Origin: Girardinichthys multiradiatus
Taxonomy: Eukaryota; Chordata; Actinopteri; Cyprinodontiformes; Goodeidae
Assembly: GCF_021462225.1 (NCBI RefSeq)
Contig: NC_061797.1
Location: 41,930,147-41,994,146, forward strand
Length of the DNA: 64,000 nucleotides
Reading direction: 5' to 3'
Part shown: positions 1 to 34,800 of the stretch, piece by piece
How the letters are laid out: every line of letters starts with the position of its first letter
Position numbering within the stretch: the stretch's first letter is position 1
The notes under the pieces: model-generated
Database searches by the model: none
Told to the model about the DNA's origin: nothing
What the model saw: the letters and a program-made list of their open reading frames with translations, nothing else
Program-made: the position numbers and the translations under genes

Positions 1-860
1 ATTTTACTGTACACCTGGAAGTCAGTCTGTTAGAGTTTGCAGAAGGAAGGAAACATTTAAGACAGCTACCAATCTTCCAAATTTCTTCACACTAATAATA
101 AACACAAAATGGCTCTTTAAACTTATTACTAATGCAGGTGGTTCTACAAGCTGTTTATTCACAGGGTGTATTTAGTTTTTTTCCATTCTCTTGTTACATT
201 GTTAAAGTTGGCAATCTGTCCCCCACAGTCAGCCTCGCTGTTACAACATTCGTCCTGTGTTGATAGCTTTGGAAATGTTGCTGTGGCAACCGCTTTGTAG
301 AGTGTTTCAGGCTCCTGCATGATTTTGGGGGAGGGAATGCAAGAAACGCCATATTCATGTGCATGCATGTGTGTGGAAATCAGTGTTGGCTGGAACTGCC
401 TGGGTGACCTCATGCACATCTGTATGTGCTCTACTGATCAGCAGAGAGGGTTTTCAGTGAGAAAAAGTTCCACTTATAGCTTTGCATGTACAAGAACCGA
501 GGAGCAAGGCTTGACTTGAAGCTTTAAAATGATTAAAAGCTAAACAAAACCAAGAGTCTGAGTGTAATTAGTAGTGTCACTCGGATCAGCTTGCAGCCAC
601 CAGCAGCTGCTCCTGTTCTGAGTTGCTATATCTTATTCATAACCTGCAAAGCAGTAACCAGATCCAAAGCAATCATTAGACTTCCAGTGTTGTTTTCAAA
701 CTGCTGCTCATATCTGACTTGTTTTATCATCCAGAAAAAGAGGGCCACAAGCTCTGCTGAATTCATCACAGAAACTTCTTCATTATAATACACTTGTCAG
801 GAGGCAAATATTGCTTTAAGTAAATGAAGCTTTTTTCCTAGGGCACTTAAAAAAAAAAAA
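1..860. other. Intergenic stretch, nothing recognised
   Basis: AT-rich DNA with only short chance reading frames on both strands. No exon with a convincing splice-site pair, protein family match, RNA gene or repeat boundary was seen. Confidence 0.4.
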
Positions 861-861
861 G

Positions 862-1110
862 ATACAAAGTGCTTTATATACAACAGAAATTAAACAGATA
901 AAATACAACAAATAGAGATGCCAAAGAATGAAAAACAGTTGAGTGAAATAGAAACACTCTTGGAAAAGAGGTAAGTCTTCAGCTGGGATTTAAAACAATC
1001 AACAGTTAAACGTGTCTTTAGTCTGGATAAAGGGCTCCATAGATAGTGTAGTTACCAGGTCATCAATATAAGTGGGAGCCAAGTCTTATTTTGCTTTATT
1101 TAAAAGAAGA
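862..1110. repeat. Decayed LINE-tail-like interspersed repeat
   Basis: The stretch opens with an A-run followed by a phrase of the type 'aaagtgctttatata', then text about 100 bp later that resembles the 3' non-coding part of common teleost LINE-derived repeats. It is too diverged to name a family from sequence reading alone, and the boundaries are approximate. Confidence 0.3.
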
Positions 1111-1161
1111 ATGATTATATACAGAACTGCAGCCATCAACAAAAGCGGAATAGTGATTGTA

Positions 1162-1890
1162 TTTTTGGGTGACAGTGGCGACATTGGTACAGGTTCGTCC
1201 TGTAACCGGTGGGTTGCCAGTTCGTACCCTTGCTCTGTCTCTCTCAGTCGTTGAGTCCTTGGGCAAGAAACCTTTACCCTCCTTGCCTGGTGATGGTGGC
1301 CTGTGTATGGCAACCTCACTTCTGTCAGTCTGCCCCAAGGCAGACTGACACAAAATGCAGACGGACAGGCAATGAAATGGTAAGTAAAAAGGCTTTATTT
1401 TTAGCCAAAAAACCAAACTCACTCTCAGGAGGAGGGAGAAACGAACAAACAGGCAAAACAGGAACCGATGACAGAGAGGAGTGGTAATGTTTTCACAATG
1501 AGTAAACAGAATGATAGAGTATATATGGAGCATGGTGCAGGTGAAACGAGAAGACTGATTGCATGATGCAGGTGGACCGAATGAAGCTGCAAAACGTGAC
1601 TAGGCAAAACAAAAATCCAATAATACAAACTAATCAGGAAGACATAACGTACAGAACATAAACTAGAAAACAATAATAAGAAACTAAAGCACAGCCGAGA
1701 AAATAATAAAACAGAAACAAGATCCAAAACGAAAACTGGAAATAAGAATTACTAAAACCCAAACAAAAACCCAAAAACGCCCTCAAATCATGACACTACC
1801 ACTGTCAGTGTATGAATGGGTAAATTACTGATTGCAATGTAAAACGCTTTGAGGTCTCTGAGGACTTGATAATGTGCTATACAAGTGCAG
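1162..1890 (+). repeat. tRNA-derived SINE, split by a later insertion
   Basis: The two halves, 1162-1351 and 1798-1890, together match the intact copies of the same SINE at 39188-39505 (+) and 27660-27962 (-). The head holds a phrase ending 'ggtgggttgccagttcg', which resembles an RNA polymerase III box B, as expected for a tRNA-derived head. The tail ends in 'tatacaagtgcaggccattta', shared by the copies. About 20 bp present in the other copies is missing at the break. The middle is an unrelated element (see 1352-1797). Confidence 0.6.
1352..1797 (-). repeat. Interspersed element inserted into the SINE
   Basis: This 446-bp block interrupts the SINE. Read on the - strand it begins TGTCATGATTTGAGGG and ends in TGTCA's complement (TGACA at the + strand left edge), so it has short TGTCA/TGACA inverted ends. 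Related copies lie at 26866-27422 (+) and 63382-63830 (-). It has no coding capacity. The ends fit either a solo LTR (TG...CA) or a non-autonomous DNA transposon, and I cannot decide between them. Confidence 0.5.
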
Positions 1891-1899
1891 GCCATTTAC

Positions 1900-2470
1900 C
1901 ATTTTGGAATGTTCCTTATCTGAAAATGGCTAGACTGAACAACAAATGTGTTGAAAATGTTTTAGCAGGCAGCAAAAGTTTTAGCAAATGGTTTTAGACT
2001 AATATCTTCAATTTCAAGGAATTGGACATCATCATTGGACATCATTGGCAATGGACGTTGGGGCAAAAACAAGCACACCTGTTTTATATTGATTTTGTTG
2101 GACAGAATTTGGGTCAACCTAGTTATTGGTCTCTTTTAACCATTAGAAGTAGTGAGCTTAGTGAGATCAGCAAGCTTCAGAGATATGTATATTTGTGTAT
2201 CATCAGCTTAGAGACATACCATAATTTTAGTATGAGGTGGCTGAAGGGAAGCATACATGCCGAAAAAAGGACAAATCCGAGTACTGACCCTTGTGTCACA
2301 CCTCATCTCAGGGTTGCTAGAGTGGAGTCAATATCATCCGTCATCACATAAAATTCAATTTTATTATATCCCCCATTCATAGCAAAAGTCATCTCAAGGC
2401 ATTTACAAGACAAACCGAACAAATTTATATAGAGAAGTATATAATCAAATTCCTCAAATCACACAGAAAG
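1900..2470. repeat. Decayed LINE-associated repeat
   Basis: Around 2160-2310 the text (a phrase on 'tgtgtatcatcagcttagag', then 'gggaagcatacatg') resembles a widespread multi-kilobase teleost repeat. From about 2345, 'tcaattttattatat...catctcaaggcatttacaa' resembles an L2-type 3' tail read in reverse. Both parts are heavily mutated and the boundaries are approximate. Confidence 0.35.
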
Positions 2471-3040
2471 TTTCTTACACATACATTTCAGTTTGTTCAG
2501 TCCTACCTTTTGAAGATAATCTTCCTGGAAGTCTCTAGAACTCCAGACAAAAACGTTTGTACCCTTAAAAAGCCCTGAAGCAAAAATATAAGAACATGAC
2601 AAAAGACCTGAGATTTTTGCCAAGTTCTGTACATAAATTACAAGTTTATGACATAAAAAGTCCAAACCTTTGTTTGTGGAATCCTTTCACATCCTTATTT
2701 TGTTTTGTTTTTTAAATCCAGGTTTTGTGTCAGTGTCAGTAACTGTAAGGCTGGGCCACTGTGCTGGGGTTATTTCTGATTGTTTTTATTTCAGCAAATT
2801 CATTGGAGGGTAGAAAGGACTTCATGATATCCATTACAGCTGTTGAGTCCTTGAATTGTTTCAATGTGTGTAAAAACAATGAGCAACTTGTTTTAAAAGC
2901 CAATTTACATCACTCAGGGGCATAGGAAAATGAAACGTGTAAAATGTTTCATCTTGCCTACCTAAGATCATAAACTTTGCATGGTGGAAAACTTATAAAA
3001 AGTAAATATTTTCACATCTTTAGCAAATTGGTTCAAAAGT
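2471..3040. other. Intergenic stretch, nothing recognised
   Basis: AT-rich sequence without recognisable exon, RNA or repeat. The 68-codon reading frame on the - strand at 2459-2665 shows no family resemblance and no splice context. Confidence 0.4.
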
Positions 3041-3044
3041 GCCC

Positions 3045-3480
3045 CCTACAGGTAATCCCAGAGGTATTCATACCCTTGGAAGGTTTAGACTTAAAATTAT
3101 GTTCATTCAACCAAGTAGTTTGCTTCTGACAGGAAATGAGACAATAGACTTTCAGAACAATGTAAAAGGAATAACAGTTTAAAATTATTTGTGTGTAACG
3201 TATATGTAATGTATTCAGAACCTTCTCAGGAATCAATGGGAAAATCCTTCATTGTTTCACAGTTGTCAAACCCTTCCTATTATTGCTATGTTTCCACTGG
3301 TATTTTCTTTGTTAATGAACTCTTAATGAAGTCTTTGAGGTTGGAAGGCCTCCGCGCCATCACCCTAATCTTTAGCTACCTCCACAGATACTAAATCAGA
3401 TTCAAGTTGTGACCCTGGCTGGGCCACTCCAAAACTTTATATTAGTTTCAATTCCAAGAAACATGTTGTTGTTAAAAGAA
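3045..3480. repeat. Probable decayed DNA-transposon fragment
   Basis: A phrase 'gaggtattcatacccttgga' near 3060 and the block 'ggaaggcctccgcgccatcaccctaatctttag' (read in parts, 3345-3380) followed by 'ggctgggccactccaaaac' resemble 5' parts of common non-autonomous Tc1/mariner-like repeats of fish. No transposase frame survives. Family and ends are uncertain. Confidence 0.35.
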
Positions 3481-5160
3481 TACTTTAAACCTTCATCTGC
3501 CAGGTGAATCAATAATTTGGGGCTTAAATGTCTACAACTTCTTTGAATTATATATTACTCAACATTCATCTACCAACAGTTGATGAAAGTCCCCATTATT
3601 AAAGAAGAAAAAAGGGATAATCCCTTTAATTACAGTGCAACTACATGCAGAAAGTTCTAATAATAGTACTACCACTAACTAGCAATATTTAATATTGTTG
3701 TATGTCCATCATATCAAATGCAATATGTCTTTCATTATGTGTATACAAAAAATCAGACTTTAATACTTTTTTGTTACCCTGTCACACTGTTCTCTGATAA
3801 TGTGTATCTCGGTTCAAATTCAACGGCACATAAAGACATGCATCTTAAAAAATAATTAATTAATGCTCCAGAATCGCCTTACTACTCATTTGACAATTGT
3901 AGCACAATCTGATCTCGAGCTAATCAGCCGGGCCACCACAGAATTTTTTGGACATGCTGAAAAATTCTGTGGCGTGAACATTGCAACTGAGAGATGCAAA
4001 TTATACAGTGCACATAGGTACAAATGCTATGAAATGTATGTTAATGTCACGCAGTACTTAATTTAATGATACACAATGCAGACCCTCTGTCTGCACGGAT
4101 GAAGGTTCCATCACTATGGCAAAAGGGAATGCTTGAAATGGTTGATGTGGCAGGGGTGTTAGGATCTTTTTTTTATTAATTCAGCAAATAATTATTTAAA
4201 CACTTAGGACACTCTTAGACTGTGTACTGAGCTTTCATCCACATCTGATCAAATAAAATGAAACAGCGATGTTGCATTGTGAGGTAGTGTAAATCTAGTA
4301 TTAAGGAAGGTGGTAGGTAGACAGCATCAGCAGACATTTTGAGCTTCTTCTGGTGGATTTTATTCACAGGCATCTTCATTCTCTGCTAATTTTGTTAGCA
4401 AGGAAAAGGAGATATTCTTGCCTCTCAAAATTTTTCATCTTAAGCCCTGGTTGCCAAAATCTCCCTGATTTTATACAAGACTTAAACACGCTTGAACCTC
4501 ATCGGTGTGCACCATTAAAAAATAAGTTATACCAAACAATACAATTTAAACAAGGAAACAGGAATATGATTATTAATCTAATTTACAAAACGTATCTAAA
4601 TGGTTTGCAAAGTACAAAACTCCATACAGTACAACTCAAAAGGTTACTTTACAGAGGATAAATAACACAATGGAAAAACAAAAACCATTCATTTGGTTGT
4701 ACGCTGTGATGAAATGGATTCATTGACATCATGAAGCTATACAATCAGCAAGTGCTGGATGTAGGATCCGACCAGACAAACAATGGCGAGTATGTACAAA
4801 GGAACATTAAGAAATAAATAATTTCACCGAATTCAAGTTAACTATTGATTCAATAGTGTTTATTGTAAAAGCACATAGTTGGATATAAACAGTGATATCA
4901 TGCATACCTGGAATACTATATGAACAGCAATGGTAACTTAAAGTATAATGAATGATTATAAAATAATTTACAATGAATTGTAAATATGTTTCAGGGAGAA
5001 TTGGTGAATAAATACAATCTCAACCAACTTATTTCACATACAACAAAAGTAATTTGACCTGACACAGTAGCATTATGCATCTATCATCCCAATATACACA
5101 CTACACCAGATGGGGGTGCATCATAAACAACACACGTACTTCATAAACATAGAAGCACTT
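3481..5160. other. Intergenic stretch with one short hairpin
   Basis: No gene recognised. The 102-codon reading frame at 4353-4661 shows no family signal. A perfect 13-bp inverted repeat (CCACAGAATTTTT, 3936-3948 against 3960-3972) with an 11-nt loop is the only ordered structure seen. Confidence 0.4.
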
Positions 5161-5164
5161 GGTC

Positions 5165-5400
5165 ATAAGATCCTAAGCTTCTTGAAAAAACATTAAGACC
5201 TTCGGTGATTGCAGCAAGGTGCTGCACAACTTCTATAAGTTTGCTGTGGAGAGTCAGATCTCTTCAGCCATTATCTGCTGGGGTAGCAAGATTGGAGCCA
5301 GGGACTTAAAAAAGGTCCACAAGCTAAAAAAAATTATTGACTCTGTTCTGGGGACTCCTTTGGAACCTCTGGAGATCAATGTGGATTCTTCATAAAATAA
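5165..5400 (+). pseudogene. LINE reverse-transcriptase C-terminal fragment
   Basis: In one frame from about 5210 the translation reads FYKFAVESQISSAIICWGSK, then KLKKIIDSVLGTPLEPLE. This matches the style of the segment following the reverse transcriptase in CR1/L2/Rex1-group LINEs (the '...SAI.CWG.....D...L..L...SVLG' block). Only about 60 residues remain. It is followed by a small local duplication around 5380-5450 ('ttcttcataaaat' twice, 'tgcacaaggat' twice). It is a dead fragment upstream of lsp1. Confidence 0.5.
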
Positions 5401-5699
5401 TCCATCTTTGCACAAGGATCCTTCCTTGCACAAGGATTCTTCATAAAATGAAGAATTTTTTTTTTTTGCTTCTGAACTGAATTCTCTTATAAAAGTCACA
5501 AGAGTAAAAATGTATCACAAAAACAAATCCAGCAGCACAGGCATGTTGTACTCCCTAATTACACTTACCTCTGGAATTACAATATACACAATATTGCCAC
5601 AGATCCACTGTTATGATATCATCTTACTATACCCCTGGGAGAGTCACATGACCTCTTTTAAGATGAGGGGTGGGGTCAAACGGTTTCAATGAAAACCAC

Positions 5700-5863
5700 A
5701 TGGAGGGAGGAGAGAGCTGTGACTAAGTGGAGAGGGAGAACCAAACATGAGCAACAGGCCAGAAAAAGGGGTAAAGGAGAGCAGCAGCAGGGAAGGATTG
5801 AGACTTAGGAACCAGGACCAAGATCAGAACCGGGACCACGGACCAAACGCAGCTCCTGCCAAC
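5700..5863 (+). promoter_or_regulatory. Probable lsp1 5' leader, with in-frame upstream ATG
   Basis: This purine-rich stretch directly precedes the chosen lsp1 start. An earlier ATG at 5747-5749 lies exactly 39 codons upstream and in frame, with no stop between, so an N-terminally extended product is possible. I chose 5864 because the conserved LSP1-like N-terminus (M-S-x-x-I-x-R-R-N-S) starts there. No clear TATA box is visible further upstream. Confidence 0.4.
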
Positions 5864-29707
<23,844 letters not shown>

Positions 29708-31875
29708 GAAAAAAAAAAAATTTGATTTGATCTAAATTATCATTCACAAGTTTATTTAAATTTTTTTGTTTAACTCCAGATGATTATATAACAGATTTTC
29801 AAGATTTTTCCTTTCTAATCCGTAGATATATTAGCAGCTGTAGTTATTTTAACTGCCACAAAATGGGTGGAAACGCGATAAAAGAAAAACAAAACTAATT
29901 TATATTTACAACATATATATATCATATACATATATGAAATATATATGAAACACAAGTAAAGTCGTGTTTGTTAAATGTATAAAGAAATAACCAGACCTTT
30001 TATTTTAGGTTTAATAATAAATGAACATAAACAGACAAATAGATTTGCACTTTATACATTTTTAAAAATCAGACAGTGAACAAGGTTGTATTAAGCATGG
30101 GTATAATAAGTGGGGCTTTGCTCATTTTATGAAGTTTTCTTGCCTATCATGAAGGAAACTGCTCTTTTTGATCATCTTTATCAATAATCATCAACAATCT
30201 TTATTAAGGTCAATTTTAGAGACAAAAGGGGTCTATACAGTAAAAAATAACACCTTCTTTAAACCTTCTGTGGTAGTGATATCATTCTCCAAACCTTTTT
30301 AACATTCCACTTCTATTTACACTTCTTCAACCTCTTCTTCAGCTTTCTTACAGTAGTACTCTTCACTATCATCTTTTGCCTAACTTGTTTTTTATTAACT
30401 TTACATTCTAGTGACCGTATCAATTGTAACCAGATATTAGTTTTATCCAGGATTTAATGGTGCTCCCATACTTGGCTAGGTCAAACCATAATAATGGAGT
30501 TGGTAAATTCTGTTTATACAGGGGGCAAAAGCATGAATATACAATTAAAAAGGTAAGACATGAAACTTTTACATATGAACATATTTCTTATCCAAATCTC
30601 TGCCCCAAAAATAGCATAACCATTGAGCTGAACCAAAGCTAAATGCTAAAGTTATATCAATACTAACATGCTAATGTTTTGAAATAGCATATCAGCATTC
30701 TTAGAAGTAACAATAGATTTATATTGTACCATAAGCTAATGATCTATTAGCTTTAGTCAGTAAATGCATAATTAATTATTTTTGAATTATTACTCTTCTA
30801 ACTTGACAGAAATATCGTCACAATAACCAGTTTCAAGATCTTTTCAGCTCCAAAACTTTTGCTGTGGTCCTCCAACAGCTTTAAAAAATCTTTTTAAATT
30901 TCAGATTTTTTTCTCAACAACGTTTTATTGTGTGTAAATTTGAATGACCTAAGTTATGTCACACATAGGTTTAGGATGTTTTAGTCAAGTTGTAAGACAT
31001 CTAGCTTGGCTAAGATGAACCAAACACCCGTTTTTGCCCATTTCATGTATTCATTGAGCGCCATCACTTTCAGAAACCTACAATTATTGTTACTAGTCAT
31101 TTCAGCTTCATTCAACTTAGTTTGCTTTGCTCAAATATGTCCTGTCCTGTTAATCCAGGAATGTAAAAGCCCTTTTTATCACAGAGAACAAAATATGCCT
31201 GTCTACAACACACTTAAAGGTTATTTATTTTAGAAAAGTAGAAAAGGAGCCTGACAATTTATCTACAGTGCAGGCGTTCCAAATCATATCTATGACATTA
31301 TTACCAGAAAACAGAATCTAGCAATTATAACTGCAGAGTAACTACTCTAATTTTCTTATGATTTCTTGCTTTGTTTTTTACCAAATTTCATCCTTATTGA
31401 ATTTGTATTAAAGGTGCAACAAATGGGGGGCATTTAAGGTAACCTATTAATCCTTTTCAAGATAAATGCAGCAATATGTAACTTAAAAAAATCTAACTTT
31501 CGGATAAAATTATTACATACATAGTTTGACTTATGAAAGAGGTCTTTAATCTCAATGGGATTTTTTCTGGTTAAATAAAGTTAAACAAATAAATACATGT
31601 TAACTTTTTCTTTGTGACTCCTTAAACTTTTTTCAGAATGAATAGAAATGTTGAAATTCCAAGCAATAAAATCAAAACAATTTAAGTATTATTATTATCA
31701 ATTTCTTTCCCTCAACATAAAAATGCACTTCCTAAGTACAACAGTATCAATTTTACAAAATCATCTTCCAAACATCTATTACAGACATCCAACTATTTTA
31801 GCTCACATTTCCCAAATAGCATTTCCCCTGTGAGTCCTTTTGAATTCTTAGTTTGTTGTAAATCACAATGATAAA
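29708..31875. other. Converging 3' regions of lsp1 and prr33
   Basis: This AT-rich spacer receives the 3' ends of both genes, lsp1 from the left and prr33 from the right. An AATAAA on the + strand at 30016-30021 is a candidate lsp1 polyA signal, about 310 bp after the stop. A TATA-rich run lies at 29910-29950. No further gene or repeat family was recognised. Confidence 0.45.
30016..30021 (+). promoter_or_regulatory. Candidate lsp1 polyA signal
   Basis: AATAAA on the coding strand about 310 bp downstream of the lsp1 TGA. It is the first canonical hexamer seen after the stop. AT-rich context makes chance matches common. Confidence 0.35.
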
Positions 31876-34800
31876 TCACGCATGAGCCTCATAATTTACA
31901 TCCTTTTTAGTCGGACCAAATCCTTTTGCTGTTCTGTTGAAATCCTTGCGTTCCTCTTCCTGAGATTTGCGCTTTATCAGCCCTATTTCAAAAGCTGCTG
32001 CTATTTTAGTCAGCGGCTTTTCTGCTGCTTCCTTCAGTTTCCTGGCATCAAATCGAGGGCTGTACAATAAAATAGGGAGCCGGTTGACAAATGATGGCAC
32101 CACTACCTGTTCATCTTTAGAGGACTTTTTCTGTTCTGGATCTTTCTTGTTGGAATTAATTTGGTGCATGATTTTGTCTTTGGTAGAGAACATTTGAAAG
32201 AGCAGTGCATCCCACATCTTTAGTGCCTTGGGCCCTTCTTTGTTCTGAGCAACCTCCTGGTTCACATCCTGGACAGCAGGCGGCATTCTATCAGTCCCAC
32301 TAGAAGTGACCTGAGGTTTGTCCACTGTATCAGGAAATCTGGGTTCCTCTGGCTCAACAACCATGTGCTTTATCAGCCGTGTCCATCCACTGAGCTTGCC
32401 CTTAAGACCTTTTGGCTTCTGGGTTGGTTTTTGCTCTGTGGATGAGGTTGATGTTCCCTCTGGTTCCAACTGTTTCTTAGTAATTGAAGATGCAGTTGAT
32501 GTCAATGACTTCATGAAGGATTCGACAGCTGGGGCTTTCTTTGGTGTACTTATGGCCTTCAGAATGTCTTTGCCTTTGAGTCCAGTTTTTAGCTGAGATG
32601 ACGGTGATGTTCCTCTGTTTGGAGGTGGAGCTTTTACTGAGACCGAGGCCTGAGGCAGAGAGGCAGGAGTGGCAGAATCAATCACAGCATCTTTGACTAT
32701 GGACGGTTTCATGACAGTGTCTGTTTCTGTCTTGTCAAGGGAACCACTCTCTAGTGTTTCATCATTATTCAGGTGCAAGCTAGCCTGGATTGGATTGATG
32801 AGAGACACTGAAGACTCTGGTTTTATTAGTGAGGGTTTGTTTTCTGCAACAGCAGAGGAAGGTATTGATTTTACTAGCTGAATAGAAGGTTTTGCTTTTA
32901 AAGCAGATGCACTGTTCAAAACTGAGTCAGTATATTGGCTGGCCATACTATTTTTGGTAATTAATGAGGAGAGAGTTTCTTCTGTGTATGGGTTTGGACA
33001 TTGGTTTGTTTTTATGTTTTCCATTGGGATAAGTGGTTTTATCTCTGAGATTGAAGAGTCGTTAGCTGAAGATATTTTAGTTTCTGGTTTTAAGGTATTT
33101 TCTTTGACTGACTTCTCATGCTGCTGAGCTGCACTGTTTGGTGTAATATTTTGAAAAGGTGTACTGGGTGAGTGTTTTGGTTGTTTCACATTAACTGGCA
33201 ATGGGTTTGCTTCTGTCAAATCGTCCAAAGAAACAGGTCTTTGACAGGACTGGGGTAAAGTAGGAGTATACATTTGTTTTGGTGCATAACACACTCTTGG
33301 CTCAGGTAATGGAGAAGATCTTATTGCTGCCCATGGTTTATTTGTAAATGGTAGACTATATGGGACTTTGAAATCTTTGGCAGCTTCTTTGAGAGGCTGT
33401 GTGGTTGAGTGATCATTTAAGGCAACAAATGGAAGGGATTGAGGATTTTCATTAAGGCCATTGGTTTGAGATGTTGTTGGAGGCTCATTGGTAGTACTAA
33501 ACTGTTGAGATGTATTTCCAGGCAAAGGTATTTGATTGGGCTTTATAAATATTGCGTTTTCACGTTGAACATTTATACCAAATGCATTAGTCTGAATCTG
33601 ACCAGATGCAATGGACGGCTGAGCCTTCATTGTGGATGTTACAGAATGTTTGGTTTTCAATGGTGGGCTTGCCAAACATTTATGATCCATAACTGGCTCA
33701 ACAACAGAAAAGCTCTCGTTTACTGTAGTTTTAATAATTTGGCACATAGGTATCTCTATTGATCTGTTCACATGCTGAAGGTTTGGAATCAATTTAGCCC
33801 CAACAGGCCCAATAACTGATTTTTCATTGATTGGAGAGTTTGCTGCAGGTTGACTATCCGGTTTTAACTGTGGACTTATTGGTGGGACTTGCCTTATTGT
33901 TGGACTGCAGGGCACCATAGTTTTATTGGTTGGCAGAGTATTAGCTGCTGGTTCAACCGCCCCTGCTGACTCTGCTAATATTGTTAACGAAGCTTCCGTG
34001 TGAAGTTTGTTTGGAACTGTGTTTTCAGTTGATAGAATAGTTTCGACATTGCTGCGGAAACCAATATTTGATTGGGCTGTCAAGTGCTGAGTAGCTCCAG
34101 CTGGTGTAGATGAAGTTGTGTTTGTAGAAGCTTTAAGTTGGTTTTCAGGAAGCTGATTGGATAATTTAGATTTATTTATTGGCATACTTAGGTTTCCTGT
34201 TTGTTTTGGTTCAAAACTTTCTGCTATGGCATTTCCTGAGGAAAAATGAGAATCAACTTGAGTGCTTAGCCTATTTTTTGTAGATTTTGTCAATATTTCT
34301 GTAAATGTGTATGAAGTTACACCAACATTTTCTGCTTGCACAGCTTGACTTTGGAAATTCCATCCCATGTTATTTTGTGGCTTTACAGGTACATTTGCAG
34401 GTATAATTGTTAGCTGTTCTAACTCTTTTGTTGGCACATATAATTGGTTTATCTTTATTGGAAGACTAATCTTGGTTGTAGTTCCAAGGATGACATCGGT
34501 TTCTGTTTCCGTGGTAGGTTTAATTGGTAAAATATTTCCATCAGATAGATTCGATAAGTTTGATGGGAACGAATGGAAGTTGTTTTTTAGATCTGAGTTT
34601 TTTGTGAATCTTTGAGTTTCTGTACTGTGCAGTTGCATAATTCTTTTGCTTGTCCTTGGTGAGGATACTGAGCAGATATCATATTGCCCAGAGCAAAGAG
34701 ATGCTGTAACTGGCTCATGTGGGAACATCAATTCTGTGGCAGGGATATGTGGTTCTTTTAATATTTTTTCTGTATAATCATGAATGTCTTCTTTATTTAC

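Noticed and set aside
1096..1533. 145-codon reading frame on the - strand
   Set aside because: It runs across the SINE and the element inserted in it, so it cannot be an ancestral gene.
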